A stretch of DNA of 64,000 nt from Synechococcus sp. 1G10. Lineage in GTDB: Bacteria > Cyanobacteriota > Cyanobacteriia > PCC-6307 > Cyanobiaceae. Made by a program: the position numbers and the translations under genes. Numbering within the stretch: the first letter of the stretch is position 1; each line of letters begins with the position of its first letter. The stretch is taken from NCBI RefSeq assembly GCF_002252625.1, contig NZ_NQKW01000002.1:207038-271037 (forward strand). The letters run 5' to 3'. The notes under the pieces are model-generated. The model had not been told where the DNA came from. It saw only the letters and a program-made list of their open reading frames with translations, and made no database searches. Below, piece after piece: positions 28,697-37,721 of this stretch.

Positions 28697-28995
28697 GGCG
28701 GTCGCTGGGCTGTGGGGCGAACGGCAGCCCTGATCGGGGCTGGCAGGGACGGCGGACAGGGCTGGGTACCGGGAAGCGGAGGAGTGGGGAAAAGCCGTTG
28801 TCGGCTCAGGATTTCGCAGGGGTTGCTCAGGTGGCGTTCAACCTGGACAACATGCGGCGCCAGGTGAGCGGATGAGCATCCGAATACTGCTGACGGAATG
28901 TTTATATCTTGGCCCTGCACGGCCCCTGCCCGTCAAGCGCAGCGGCATGAGCACTCGTTTTGGCCACCAGCAGGTCTGCTGATGGCCTCAGGGCC
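28697..28995. other. Intergenic segment without recognised gene
   Basis: About 299 bases between the hypothetical gene and hom. A short minus-strand frame (28693-28920) lacks any recognisable protein pattern. It contains an AT-rich patch (TGTTTATATCTTGG, near 28899) that could be a promoter, but no -35 element is convincing and no hairpin with a T-run is seen. Confidence 0.4.
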
Positions 28996-30300
28996 TCAGA
29001 GGGTGCGCAGGCAGGCTGCCACGCTCTGGACCCCTGAGATGGCCTGGATCGCGGCCAGGGCCGCCTGGAACCGGGCCTCCTCCACCTCGTGGGTGATCAC
29101 CACGATTTCAGCCTGTCCACCGCTGGCCTCCAGCTGCACGATCGACTGGATCGAGACGTCCTCGTGACCGAAGCAACTGCCGATGCGGCCGATCACTCCG
29201 GCCTGGTCGCTGGTCTGCAGGCGCACGTAATTCCGGTGGCTGGTGCGGGAACTCTCCACCAGGCTGCAGCTGCGCCAGCGGCTGGCCGCCAGCAGGGGAT
29301 CCAGCCCTCCGCCGGTGCCGCCCATCTGGCGGATGCCGGCGATGTTGAGGATGTCGGCCACCACGGCCGAAGCGGTGGGGCCTGCCCCTGCCCCAGGGCC
29401 GTAGAACATCACTTGTCCCACGGGATCTCCCTCCACCAGGATCGCGTTGTTGACCCCATTCACCACCGCCAGTGGATGGTCAGAGGGGACGAGCGTCGGA
29501 TGCACACGCACATCAAGGCATTCGCTGCCATCTGCCGCAGTGCCAAGGTGCTGGGCCACCGCCAGCAGTTTCACCCGGTAGCCCAGCTGGCTGGCGTAGC
29601 TCACATCCCTCGCCTGCAGGTCACTGATGCCGACGGTGGGAATCAAGGAACGCTCCACCGAGCCGCCGAAGGCCAGCCCGGCGAGGATCGCGATTTTGTC
29701 GGCCGCGTCATGGCCCTCAACATCGGCGGCGGGATCGGCTTCGGCGTAACCCAGCTTCTGGGCCTCCGCCAGGACCTCGGCGTAAGCAGCCCCCTCATCC
29801 GTCATGCGGCTGAGGATGTAATTGGTGGTGCCGTTGATGATGCCGCTCACCCGTTGGATGCGGTTGCCTCCAAGGGATTGCTTGAGGGGCTCGATGATGG
29901 GAATGCCTCCGCCCACCGCCGCTTCGATCAGCACATAAACCCCTTGGCGGGCTGCTGCATCGGCGATTTCCTCGCCATGGCGGGCGATCACGGCCTTGTT
30001 GGCCGTCACCACCGACTTGCCGGCGGCAATGGCCGCGAGGATCAGGCTGCGGGCCGGCTCCAGCCCACCCATCACCTCCACGACGATCTCCACCGAGGGA
30101 TCGTTCACCACCTCCGCCGGGTCAGTGCTGAGCAGCTCGGGTGGCAGGGCCACGGGCCGGGGGCGGCTCGGATCGCGCACGGCGATGCGCCGCAGCTCCA
30201 GCTCCGCCACCAGTGGATGGCGCCCTTCTGGGGAGGTGAGGATCTCGGCGACACCGGCTCCCACCGTGCCCAGACCGAGCAAGCCGATGCCGATGGTCAT
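28996..30300 (-). CDS. hom: Homoserine dehydrogenase
   Basis: 434 residues. Reduces aspartate semialdehyde to homoserine for Thr and Met. NAD(P)-binding GLGTVGAGV (9-17), NKAVIA, catalytic-domain GIINGTTNYIL and the EADPAADVEGHDAADK signature with the active-site Lys, followed by a C-terminal ACT domain (AGVIGRIGSCFG to ITHEVEEARF) for feedback by Thr. Starts at ATG 30300, 34 bases after sufE on the same strand. Confidence 0.97.
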   Translation of the reverse strand: MTIGIGLLGLGTVGAGVAEILTSPEGRHPLVAELELRRIAVRDPSRPRPVALPPELLSTDPAEVVNDPSVEIVVEVMGGLEPARSLILAAIAAGKSVVTANKAVIARHGEEIADAAARQGVYVLIEAAVGGGIPIIEPLKQSLGGNRIQRVSGIINGTTNYILSRMTDEGAAYAEVLAEAQKLGYAEADPAADVEGHDAADKIAILAGLAFGGSVERSLIPTVGISDLQARDVSYASQLGYRVKLLAVAQHLGTAADGSECLDVRVHPTLVPSDHPLAVVNGVNNAILVEGDPVGQVMFYGPGAGAGPTASAVVADILNIAGIRQMGGTGGGLDPLLAASRWRSCSLVESSRTSHRNYVRLQTSDQAGVIGRIGSCFGHEDVSIQSIVQLEASGGQAEIVVITHEVEEARFQAALAAIQAISGVQSVAACLRTL

Positions 30301-30334
30301 ACCGATAACACCGCGAAACCGATGATCCTAGAAA

Positions 30335-30754
30335 TCATTCCGCCGCCAGGCTCCTGGCCTGGGCCTGCATCATCTTGAGAATGTTCAGGAATCCATTGGC
30401 TCGGGAGGGGGTGAGGCTGGCCTGAAGGCCTGTCTCGGCCAGAAAGCCAGGGTCCAGACCAGCGGCCTGGTTGGGCGCCAGACCCTCCAGACCGGCGATC
30501 AGCAGTGCCAGCAGCCCCTTGGTGATCTGGGCATCGGAATCCCCCTGCCAGTGGAGCTTGCCGTCGACCAGTTGCCCCACCACATACACCTGGGAGACAC
30601 AGCCTTTCACCTTGAACACCTCCTGCCGGAATTCCTCGGGCAGGGGGGCGAGCTTCTTGGCCAGCCACAGCACGTACTCGTAGCGGCGCTTGGGGTCGCT
30701 GGTGCCCCGCAGCCGCTCCACGATCGCGTCAAGGCTGTCGCTGCCGGTGCTCAT
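30335..30754 (-). CDS. sufE: Cysteine desulfuration protein SufE
   Basis: 139 residues from ATG 30754. Accepts persulfide sulfur from SufS for Fe-S assembly. The active Cys is in KVKGCVSQVYV (Cys52) with the preceding RYEYVLWLAKKL helix. The frame continues upstream but that portion is antisense and not family-like. Lies between hom and the NikK-like gene on the minus strand, separate from other suf genes. Confidence 0.93.
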   Translation of the reverse strand: MSTGSDSLDAIVERLRGTSDPKRRYEYVLWLAKKLAPLPEEFRQEVFKVKGCVSQVYVVGQLVDGKLHWQGDSDAQITKGLLALLIAGLEGLAPNQAAGLDPGFLAETGLQASLTPSRANGFLNILKMMQAQARSLAAE

Positions 30755-30797
30755 GGACTGGGTCAAAAGAGAAGTGACCCCAGTGTGGCGCTTGCTC

Positions 30798-31319
30798 TCA
30801 GCCGCGGCGGCGCTGCTGGATCGCCAGCCCACCCACCAGAGCGCCCAGCCCGGTGATCCCGCCAATCAGCAGCAGCGATCGATGTTCATGCACTGAGAAC
30901 AGCGTGGGCTTCAGCTCCGGATCGGAACTGCTCACCCGATCGAGCTGGGCCTGGCCCGCCTGGGTTGGCACCTCAAGGAAATCCCGGTGTCCGGGACCTG
31001 CATCCACCTGTAACTCCCAGTTGCCGTCAGCCCCCTTGGGCATGTTGAAGCTGAGGCGCCCCTTGGCATCGATCTGACCCACCTCCACGGGCTGGCCCCC
31101 ATCGGGGGGCACCAGCCTCACTGTGGCGCCCTTCACGGGTTCACCATTGGAGAAGTGGCTCTCGAGCATCAGCCCGTCGCGCAGGGATTCCAGCCGATCC
31201 AGACTGGATTCGATCGCGTGGGCCTCGACCCTGCCTGGAGCCGCGATCAAGCCAACCAATGCCGCCAGCGCCGCGAGGGTGAGCTGGCTGGAGAGCCCGG
31301 TGAAACGTGGAGTCGTCAT
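30798..31319 (-). CDS. Secreted, C-terminally anchored beta-sandwich protein, NikK/DUF4198-like
   Basis: 173 residues. Signal peptide to about residue 34 (VEAHAIES follows), then a carboxypeptidase-regulatory-like domain (GEPVKGATVRLVPPDGG and the KGRLSFNMPKGADGNWEL strands), then one C-terminal helix (about 148-166) and a basic tail QQRRRG. This layout, including the mature N-terminal His-Ala-Ile-Glu, matches accessory proteins of nickel ECF transporters. The assignment is by pattern only; no nickel transporter genes are adjacent. Could also be an unrelated surface protein. Confidence 0.55.
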   Translation of the reverse strand: MTTPRFTGLSSQLTLAALAALVGLIAAPGRVEAHAIESSLDRLESLRDGLMLESHFSNGEPVKGATVRLVPPDGGQPVEVGQIDAKGRLSFNMPKGADGNWELQVDAGPGHRDFLEVPTQAGQAQLDRVSSSDPELKPTLFSVHEHRSLLLIGGITGLGALVGGLAIQQRRRG

Positions 31320-31370
31320 CGGCAGGGCGTGGTCGCGTCCGAGGGAAGTGGCTCTAAAACTAAGGCGACT

Positions 31371-31586
31371 TCAGGAGGCTGACCAGCGGCTGCCGGCAGC
31401 CTGACCCTTGCCGGCCTGGACCATGCGCACCATCGAGCTGACCATCATCGAGAGAGCTTCACTCGGCTGGGAGCGGTGGCCAAGCTCAGCGGCCATCACC
31501 CGCTCGGGCACCGTGCCGGCTCCGAATGCGGTGGCACCGACCCGACGGGCGGGAGAGGGGCGGGAGTGAACGAAGCTGAGGTCCAA
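31371..31586 (-). CDS. Small hypothetical protein, doubtful
   Basis: 71 codons from a TTG at 31586 (MDLSFVHSRPSPARRVGATA...). No domain or membrane segment; it contains an amphipathic EALSMMVSSMVRMVQAGKG helix. It fills the gap between the NikK-like and the formyl-THF cyclo-ligase genes. No conserved pattern, so the coding call is uncertain. Confidence 0.35.
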   Translation of the reverse strand: MDLSFVHSRPSPARRVGATAFGAGTVPERVMAAELGHRSQPSEALSMMVSSMVRMVQAGKGQAAGSRWSAS

Positions 31587-31640
31587 GGAAGTTAGGGCTC
31601 GAACCCGGGGATCCTGGCAAAGGGATCGACGCTGGGACGA

Positions 31641-32246
31641 TCAAAGTCCGGACCTCTCAACAGGTTGCAACCATTCGATCCCCGCTTCGCTGAGCCAGCC
31701 ATCGAAGGGAACATCCCACGGGTCCACCGGCAATTGCTCCACCGCGCAGGTGGCGGGGGCCACGATCAGGGCCGGCACCGCGCGCCAGGAGGGATCGGCT
31801 CGCAGCCGATCGAACCAACCACCGCCGTAGCCCAGCCGGAAGCCGCGTCTGTCGAAGGCGAGGGCCGGCACCAGCAGCAGGCCAAGGGCCGTGGCTGGCA
31901 GCGGCCTGCCTGCAGGTGCCGGCGCCGGCACCCCCGCGGCATCGAGCCGGAGAGGATCCGCGCTCTTCCAGACCTCGTAGCCGAGCCTCCTGTTCTCTGC
32001 CAGAGCCCGGATGGCAGGCAGGGCCAGCCGGCCTGGAAGCGCCCGGGCCAGTTCACGCAGATCCGGCTCACCGGCCAGAGGCCAGTAAAGGCCAAGCCGC
32101 TGGTCTGGCCTGAGCAGGGGCGGCACCCCGCTCAGGGCCTGCTCCAGCAGCCGTTCCTGCTGCGCCTCCGGTTGATCAGCCCGCCGCTGGCGGAAGTGCC
32201 GGCGCCAGACGGGTTTGGGGTCGTCCAGCCCCGGTTCGCCCGCCAT
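31641..32246 (-). CDS. 5-formyltetrahydrofolate cyclo-ligase
   Basis: 201 residues. ATP-dependent conversion of 5-formyl-THF to 5,10-methenyl-THF, returning it to the one-carbon pool. The family motif appears as RLGYGGGWFDRL (usual form GxGGGYYDR), and the N-terminal KPVWRRHFRQRR basic segment and the LLVPALAFDRRGFRLG strand are conserved. Overlaps the stop of ruvC (TGATG arrangement), so it is coupled to it. Confidence 0.88.
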   Translation of the reverse strand: MAGEPGLDDPKPVWRRHFRQRRADQPEAQQERLLEQALSGVPPLLRPDQRLGLYWPLAGEPDLRELARALPGRLALPAIRALAENRRLGYEVWKSADPLRLDAAGVPAPAPAGRPLPATALGLLLVPALAFDRRGFRLGYGGGWFDRLRADPSWRAVPALIVAPATCAVEQLPVDPWDVPFDGWLSEAGIEWLQPVERSGL

Positions 32247-32707
32247 CAGCGCTGAAACCAGCCGGTGAGGGCCACGGCGAGGGCATCGGCGGCGTCATCG
32301 GGGCGGGGGGGATGCTCCAGCTCCAGTTCCCGCATGACGGCGTCGAGCACGTCATTTTTGTCGGCATGGCCTGAGCCCGTCAGGGCCAGCTTGATCTGCA
32401 TCGGCGGGTATTCCACCACCGGCACCTTCAGCCGGGCCAGGGTCATCATCACCACGCCGCGGGCCTGCACAACCGAAATCGTGGTGCTGGAGCGGTAGAA
32501 GAAGAATTTCTCGACGGAGGCCAGGTCTGGGCTCCAGCGGCGGACCAGCCAGCGCAGGTCGCGGGCGATCTCCACCAGCCGCTCACCCTCCGGAGTGCCG
32601 GCCTCGGTGCGGATCATGCCGCAGTCCAGCAGTCGCTGCGGCGGGCCGGTCTCGATCAGGCCGTAGCCGACGCGGGCCAGGCCAGGATCGATGCCGAGGA
32701 TGCGCAA
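32246..32707 (-). CDS. ruvC: Crossover junction endodeoxyribonuclease RuvC
   Basis: 153 residues. Resolves Holliday junctions. Acidic catalytic residues are in [10 protein letters not shown] (Asp7), SVEKFFFY (Glu66) and the [11 protein letters not shown] segment (Asp pair near 138-141); [11 protein letters not shown] is the conserved basic loop. Starts four bases downstream of the chlI stop; the formyl-THF cyclo-ligase is coupled downstream. Confidence 0.95.
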   Translation of the reverse strand: MRILGIDPGLARVGYGLIETGPPQRLLDCGMIRTEAGTPEGERLVEIARDLRWLVRRWSPDLASVEKFFFYRSSTTISVVQARGVVMMTLARLKVPVVEYPPMQIKLALTGSGHADKNDVLDAVMRELELEHPPRPDDAADALAVALTGWFQR

Positions 32708-32711
32708 GGAC

Positions 32712-33797
32712 TCAGGCCGCCAGGGCCAGCTGGAAGGCGTCGCGGGCGGTGTCCGCCATCTCGAAGATCTTGCAGAACACCTTGATGACGCGATCGCCGG
32801 AGTCGATCTGCTCCAGCGGATCCTTGCGCAGCCTGTGGCGCAGGCAGCAGGCCACCACCCGGGCCACGTCGTCGTCGCTCACTTCGCTGCGGCCTTCGAA
32901 GGCGGCCAGGGCCCTTGCCGCCCGGTTGGTGACGATGTCGCCGCGCAGGCCGTCCACGTCCAGCTCACCGCACACCGCCGAGATGCGGATGCGCAGATCA
33001 GGGTCGATCAGCACCTGGGGGAGCCGCTGCTGGGCCTGCACCACGCGCTCCTGCAGCGCCTCCTGGGCACCTTGGTGATGGCTGTTGAAGCCGTCAGGAT
33101 CGCTGTCATAGCCAGTGCGCTGATCCACCACCTGCACCCGCAGCTCCGGATTCCGCACCGTGCGCACCTCCACGCTCATGCCGAAGCGATCCAGGAGCTG
33201 GGGGCGCAGTTCCCCTTCCTCCGGGTTGCCCGAGCCGATCAGCACGAAGCGGGCCGGATGGCGCACCGAGATTCCTTCCCGCTCCACAGTGTTCCACCCG
33301 GACGCGGCCGAATCCAGAAGCACGTCCACCAGGTGGTCGTCGAGCAGGTTCACTTCATCGACGTACAGCAGGCCCCGGTTGGCCTTGGCCAGCAGGCCCG
33401 GCTCGAAGGCCCGCACCCCTTCGCTCAGGGCTTTCTCGATGTCGATCGTGCCGCAGAGACGGTCTTCGGTGGCGCCCAGGGGCAGATCCACCATCGGCAC
33501 CTGGCGCCGCTCCAGCGGCAGCGTTTCGCCGTTCTCCGCCCGCTCGCGCACCTCGGCGCTCTGGAGGTCGGGGTCGCTGGGGGAGCTGTTGTAAGGGTCG
33601 CCGGCAACGACATCGATCTCCGGCAGCAGATCCGCGAGGGCGCGGATAGCGGTGGACTTGCCCGTGCCCCGGTCGCCCATGATCATCACCCCACCGATGC
33701 GTGGATCGATCACGTTCAACAGCAGGGCGAGCTTCATCTCCTCCTGGCCGACGATGGCGGTGAAGGGAAACGCCCTGCGTTTGCGGGTCTGACTCAC
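32712..33797 (-). CDS. chlI: Magnesium chelatase ATPase subunit I
   Basis: 361 residues. AAA+ subunit driving Mg insertion into protoporphyrin IX, the first committed step of chlorophyll synthesis. Walker [10 protein letters not shown] (near 41), Walker B/sensor [16 protein letters not shown], the [20 protein letters not shown] arginine-finger segment. Stops four bases before ruvC and its ATG overlaps the stop of the DUF3370 gene by 4 bases. Confidence 0.97.
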   Translation of the reverse strand: MSQTRKRRAFPFTAIVGQEEMKLALLLNVIDPRIGGVMIMGDRGTGKSTAIRALADLLPEIDVVAGDPYNSSPSDPDLQSAEVRERAENGETLPLERRQVPMVDLPLGATEDRLCGTIDIEKALSEGVRAFEPGLLAKANRGLLYVDEVNLLDDHLVDVLLDSAASGWNTVEREGISVRHPARFVLIGSGNPEEGELRPQLLDRFGMSVEVRTVRNPELRVQVVDQRTGYDSDPDGFNSHHQGAQEALQERVVQAQQRLPQVLIDPDLRIRISAVCGELDVDGLRGDIVTNRAARALAAFEGRSEVSDDDVARVVACCLRHRLRKDPLEQIDSGDRVIKVFCKIFEMADTARDAFQLALAA

Positions 33798-35221
33798 GGA
33801 CGGGGGGCCGGCACGGATTCGGATTGTTTCACAGCTGCCTGTGGGAGCGCGGGAGCGGGCAGCAGGCTCAGCGCCTGAGGGGGCGTGGCGTCGGCGGGGT
33901 AGATCAGTCGCACCCTCACCTGCCGCTGCTGTCCGGGGGCCAGGCTGATGCGTCCAAGGCTGGGGCCCTTCTCTCCCTGGCGCTGCACAAGATGGAACCA
34001 GCGCCGACCGGCGGGGCGGCCCGCCGGCCCATCGAGTCCACTCACTTCCACCGTGCCGCGGAAGACAACGGCCCGCGGCGGGTTGAGGTTGAAGCGCAGG
34101 CCACCTTCGGCCCTGTCGGTCTTGCGGGGGGATTCCAGGGCCAGATCGAGGGCCACTGGCCCCTTGCTGTCGTTCACAAGAGGGAGGATCAGGTCGTATT
34201 CCACGCCGTAGTTGCCGTGGGCGGCCCAGGCGGTTCCCGGGTAGAAGGCCTTTAGCTCAGCAGTCTGGACCTGACCGCTGCCCAGGCTGCCCCGCTCCAG
34301 CGAGGCGATCGGCCAGGACACCGGCGCACTGCGAACGGAGAGCAGCTTGCTGCCTGGATCGGTGAGTTGGGCACTCCAGCGGCTGCCGGTTTGCACCCCG
34401 CTCACCCTTGAGTAGATGATGCCTCCGGTTTGGCCCCTGGGCGTGGGCACATGCTCCTTGGCGCTGAGCCCGGCGCGCAGCAGGCCGCTCCAGACGTCCG
34501 GCCCCGGCGGCTGCTCGCCACCGAAGGCGGCCAGGGTGGCCAACTGCACGGGGCCGTCACTCTCCAGCCGCAGCTGCAGGTTGCGGCCATTGAGCAGGGG
34601 ATCGAGCCCTTTCACGGGAATCGGCAGGGCCAGCATGGTGGTGAGCTGGCCCGGGGCCAGGGTCCATTCCTGGGGAATCCCTGCGCCTCGGCGGTTCTGG
34701 AGCAGTTCAGCCGCCACGCGTGAGCCGGGGCCGGCAAACACCGAACTGCCGTCGTGGGACATCAGCGCAGGCAGGGGCAGGAAGGGGGCCGCCGGTTGGC
34801 TTGGATCACTCGACTGGGAGAGGGCCGTGGATCCGCCCAGCACCCGCAGCCGCACCGGCTTGCTGTTCACCGGGGCCGCAACCACCCCCAGCCAGAGCAC
34901 CGACTCGAGGGTTTCGGGGCGCCCGGCATAGACGTGGTGACTGAACAGGTCGAAGCGTCCTTGCAGGGGAACGTTCAGGTGCGCGTCGGGGCTCGAGAAC
35001 GGCTGGCCGGCGAGGCTCCCGCGGCCGTTGAAGGTGGAGAGCAGGATGCCGGGCTTGATGATCAGCTCGGGGTTGTTGTCGTTGACGACAGGCACCCGGT
35101 CGAGCCCGCCGCTGAGTGGACGCACCTGCTGGGGTCTCAGCTCCGTGCTGGCGGGCGGTGCCGCTGCTGGAGCCGCGCCGGCCGAGAGCAGCAGCCCGGC
35201 GGCCATGGTCAGGAATGGCAT
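33794..35221 (-). CDS. Secreted DUF3370 family protein
   Basis: 475 residues. A signal peptide (hydrophobic stretch to about 20, AAPAAAPPA follows) and a large beta-rich domain. [20 protein letters not shown] and the [11 protein letters not shown] segment identify DUF3370, a cyanobacterial periplasmic/surface family of unknown role. Directly coupled to chlI (4-base overlap), a genome arrangement that may only reflect compaction. The C-terminal half contains Arg/Gly-rich strands and ends in a disordered Ala/Pro segment. Confidence 0.88.
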   Translation of the reverse strand: MPFLTMAAGLLLSAGAAPAAAPPASTELRPQQVRPLSGGLDRVPVVNDNNPELIIKPGILLSTFNGRGSLAGQPFSSPDAHLNVPLQGRFDLFSHHVYAGRPETLESVLWLGVVAAPVNSKPVRLRVLGGSTALSQSSDPSQPAAPFLPLPALMSHDGSSVFAGPGSRVAAELLQNRRGAGIPQEWTLAPGQLTTMLALPIPVKGLDPLLNGRNLQLRLESDGPVQLATLAAFGGEQPPGPDVWSGLLRAGLSAKEHVPTPRGQTGGIIYSRVSGVQTGSRWSAQLTDPGSKLLSVRSAPVSWPIASLERGSLGSGQVQTAELKAFYPGTAWAAHGNYGVEYDLILPLVNDSKGPVALDLALESPRKTDRAEGGLRFNLNPPRAVVFRGTVEVSGLDGPAGRPAGRRWFHLVQRQGEKGPSLGRISLAPGQQRQVRVRLIYPADATPPQALSLLPAPALPQAAVKQSESVPAPRP

Positions 35222-35227
35222 CAGGGC

Positions 35228-36316
35228 TCAGCGCGGTTGGGATGAGGGGTCGCTGCGACCCACGAGGGTCTGGCTTACTGCGGCGGCCATGGCGCGGATC
35301 AGATCGGTGGAGCGAGGGTCGTTGAACGGGCCTTTGACCATGAACCCTGCCACGGCTCTCTTGCCGTTGGGGAGTTCGATCAGCCCGGCGTCGGCGTAGG
35401 CGATGCCGATGTCGCCGGTTTTGTTGAGCACGGTCAGTCCCCGGGCCATCAGCTCGCTGTCGGGGTCGCTGGAGGTGCCCCCCAGACCCTTGAGCAGACC
35501 TGCGGGCAGCAGGGTGTTGGTGCGGGAGGTGGCCATGATCGTGCGGAAATGGTCGCGGGCCCGGGGGCTGAGTTTCTCGCCGATGTCAACCAGGGCGATC
35601 GAGCGGGCCAGGTCACGGGGGCTGGTGGTGTTGGTGCCCTCGAGATCGGGCAGCCAGTTGTTGATCACCGTGGATGGAAGGCCCAGGGCCTGGAAATGGG
35701 CATTGGTGGCGGCCTTGCCCCCGAGGCGCTTGATCAGCAGGTTGGTGGCGGTGTTGTCGCTCACCCGGATCATCTCGGTGGCGGCCTCATAAAAGGGGAA
35801 GCGGGTGCCCAGCGGTCGGCTGGCCATCCAGCCGGCTCCCCCACCCATCACCTCCTTGGTGAGGGGCAGCGGCTCGTTCCAGCGCAGCTTGCCGGCGTCC
35901 AGGTCGTCGAGGGCCGCCAGCAGGATCGGGGTCTTGATCGAGCTGGCCGCTGGCAGGGGTATGTCGGGATTGAGCTGGGCGAAACGGCCGTCATCGAGAA
36001 CCAGCAGGAAGCCGCCCACCTTCAGATCCTTGTGCTCGGCGGCCAGGGCCTTCCAGCTCTGGCTGAGCTTGGTGAGCTCCACCCTGGGCTCGAAGCGGCC
36101 CAGGGCCAGCCCGCCCCTGGGGGTGGGTACCGGTGAGCTGGCGCTGCTGGCCTTGGGGGCTTCCATCGCCCCCTGGGCCAGCTTCGGAGCCAGTTGTTTC
36201 AAGGCGGTGCCGGTGAGCACCCCGAGGCCGAGGCCCATCACCAGCAGGCGCAGGACAAGAGCCAGGGGTTGAAACCAGCCGGGGGATCCGGAACGGGGGG
36301 AGCGACCCGTACGCAC
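35228..36316 (-). CDS. Class-A beta-lactamase-like serine hydrolase
   Basis: 362 residues; an N-terminal helix (about 16-35) anchors it facing the periplasm. The class A/PBP-type motifs are present: SSIK (Ser125-x-x-Lys128), SDN (186-188) and KTG (299-301). The omega-loop segment reads WLPDLEG (221-227), where class A enzymes have W-E166-P-E-L-N, so the general base Glu is replaced by Leu. That makes efficient beta-lactam hydrolysis unlikely and points to a peptidoglycan DD-peptidase/esterase-like or regulatory role. Confidence 0.85.
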   Translation of the reverse strand: MRTGRSPRSGSPGWFQPLALVLRLLVMGLGLGVLTGTALKQLAPKLAQGAMEAPKASSASSPVPTPRGGLALGRFEPRVELTKLSQSWKALAAEHKDLKVGGFLLVLDDGRFAQLNPDIPLPAASSIKTPILLAALDDLDAGKLRWNEPLPLTKEVMGGGAGWMASRPLGTRFPFYEAATEMIRVSDNTATNLLIKRLGGKAATNAHFQALGLPSTVINNWLPDLEGTNTTSPRDLARSIALVDIGEKLSPRARDHFRTIMATSRTNTLLPAGLLKGLGGTSSDPDSELMARGLTVLNKTGDIGIAYADAGLIELPNGKRAVAGFMVKGPFNDPRSTDLIRAMAAAVSQTLVGRSDPSSQPR

Positions 36317-36349
36317 GATGCAGCCAGGGGCGACGGAGATGGCAGGACC

Positions 36350-37138
36350 TTAGGGGGTTCCCCGCTGGCTGGCCCAGCGCAGCTGACGGACCATGCCCCG
36401 GACCAGGGCCACTTCCTCGGCGCTGATCTGGGCACGCTGCAGCAGCGCCCGCAGCTTGGCCATCCGGGCATGGGCCGTGTGGGGGAGAACAAACCCCACT
36501 GCCAGCAGCAGTTCCTCGGCATCGACGAGGGCTGCTTCGAGCAGCTCCCGAGCAGCGGGTTCTGGCCCGATCAGCGGGGTCGGGCCGCCTGGTCGGGTTG
36601 CAGTTTCCCCCTGCTGGCAGCTGCGCAGTTCATGCAGGGTGATGGCCACCGCATGGGACAGGTTGAGGGAGGGGTAGCCTGCGTCGGTGCCGATCTGCAG
36701 GATGCGGCCCGCCTGGAGCAGTTCGTCGGTGCTCAGGCCCCGGTCTTCCCGCCCGAAAACCAGCGCCCCGGCACTGGTTCGTTGCGCTGGCCCAGGCCCG
36801 CTCGGGTGTCCAAGCAACCAGGGGATGGCCTGGGCGGGTCCTTCGATGGGCACCGCCTGCGAGTCCACCCGTCCGTTGGCAGCGACCACCCGGGTGCGGT
36901 CGGCGATGGCTGCCGCCAGATCCGGATAGACCTTGGCAGCTTCAAGCAGCGTCCCAGCGTGGACAGCCATCCGCCGGGCTTCCTCGCCGAGGTGATCACA
37001 GCGGGGAGCCACCAGCCGCAGGTCGTGAACTGCGAAATTGGCGCAGAGCCTGGCCACGCTGCCCACATTCAAGGGACCGGCTGGCTCCACCAGCACCAAG
37101 GCCAGATCTGGGCAGTTGGGCGTCGAGCCGACCCTCAC
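36350..37138 (-). CDS. SPOUT-class tRNA/rRNA methyltransferase, TrmH/TrmJ family
   Basis: 262 residues from GTG 37138. SPOUT signature: VLVEPAGPLNVGSVARLC (motif 1), ALVFGREDRGLS (motif 2) and YPSLNLSHAVAITLHEL (motif 3, the SAM knot). The C-terminal helical part is TrmJ-like, and TrmJ methylates position 32 of certain tRNAs; the exact target is inferred only. Start GTGA overlaps the cytochrome cM stop by 4 bases. Confidence 0.85.
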   Translation of the reverse strand: MRVGSTPNCPDLALVLVEPAGPLNVGSVARLCANFAVHDLRLVAPRCDHLGEEARRMAVHAGTLLEAAKVYPDLAAAIADRTRVVAANGRVDSQAVPIEGPAQAIPWLLGHPSGPGPAQRTSAGALVFGREDRGLSTDELLQAGRILQIGTDAGYPSLNLSHAVAITLHELRSCQQGETATRPGGPTPLIGPEPAARELLEAALVDAEELLLAVGFVLPHTAHARMAKLRALLQRAQISAEEVALVRGMVRQLRWASQRGTP

Positions 37139-37533
37139 TCCAGGCTGCGGAGATGGGCCAGCAGGTCGGCCATGGCCTGGGGTTCGGGCTGGAAGCGCGG
37201 CATCGGCGGAGTGCGGCCGCTCACCACCTGGCGGATCAGCTGGCGGTCGTTGCGGCGCCGGCTCACCCCATGCAGGCTGGGACCCACCAGTCCCTGGGCG
37301 GCGATGCCGTGGCAGCCGGCACAGTTCATCCGAAACAGCCGAGCCCCGGTTTCAGGGGAGCCCGAAAGCTCCAGGGTGCGGCGGGTGTACGGATCACTGC
37401 GGGCCGCCGGAAGGAGGAGCAAAAGCAGCAGGATGCATCCTGCTGCTGCCAGCAGCACCAGGGCGGTGATCAGGCCCTGACGCTGAGCCGGCGCCTGGGG
37501 GGCCTCCAGAATGGTGGAAGGATCGCCGGTCAC
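37135..37533 (-). CDS. cytM: Membrane-anchored c-type cytochrome (CytM-like)
   Basis: 132 residues. One N-terminal helix (21-42) acts as an uncleaved anchor, then a class I cytochrome c domain with CAGCH (71-75) and the axial Met in PPMPRF (near 110). This size and layout match cyanobacterial cytochrome cM, which is expressed at low level and whose role in electron transfer is debated. Divergent from petG; coupled to the downstream SPOUT methylase. Confidence 0.85.
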   Translation of the reverse strand: MTGDPSTILEAPQAPAQRQGLITALVLLAAAGCILLLLLLLPAARSDPYTRRTLELSGSPETGARLFRMNCAGCHGIAAQGLVGPSLHGVSRRRNDRQLIRQVVSGRTPPMPRFQPEPQAMADLLAHLRSLE

Positions 37534-37606
37534 GGATCACTCGGAAGACCCTCCCAGCCTGCCTTGGCCGTGGGAGAATTGCGGGAGGCAAATCTTCCGG
37601 CTCCCG

Positions 37607-37720
37607 ATGATTGAACCCCTCCTCTGCGGCATCGTTCTGGGTTTGATCCCGATCACCCTGGTGGGCCTGTTCGTGGCGGCCTGGAACCAGTACCGCCGTG
37701 GCAGTGCTCTGGGCGGCTGA
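37607..37720 (+). CDS. petG: Cytochrome b6f complex subunit PetG
   Basis: 37 residues: [20 protein letters not shown], then [13 protein letters not shown] single helix with the IEPLL start and the QYRRG end is diagnostic of PetG, a small subunit required for b6f stability. Starts at ATG 37607 about 70 bases from the divergent cytM; the stop is two bases from the convergent rsmD stop. Confidence 0.97.
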   Translation: MIEPLLCGIVLGLIPITLVGLFVAAWNQYRRGSALGG

Positions 37721-37721
37721 G

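Noticed and set aside
31594..31620. GGTTCGAGCCC string resembling a tRNA T-arm
   Set aside because: The flanking bases give only three T-stem pairs and there is no anticodon arm or acceptor stem in the surrounding 80 bases.
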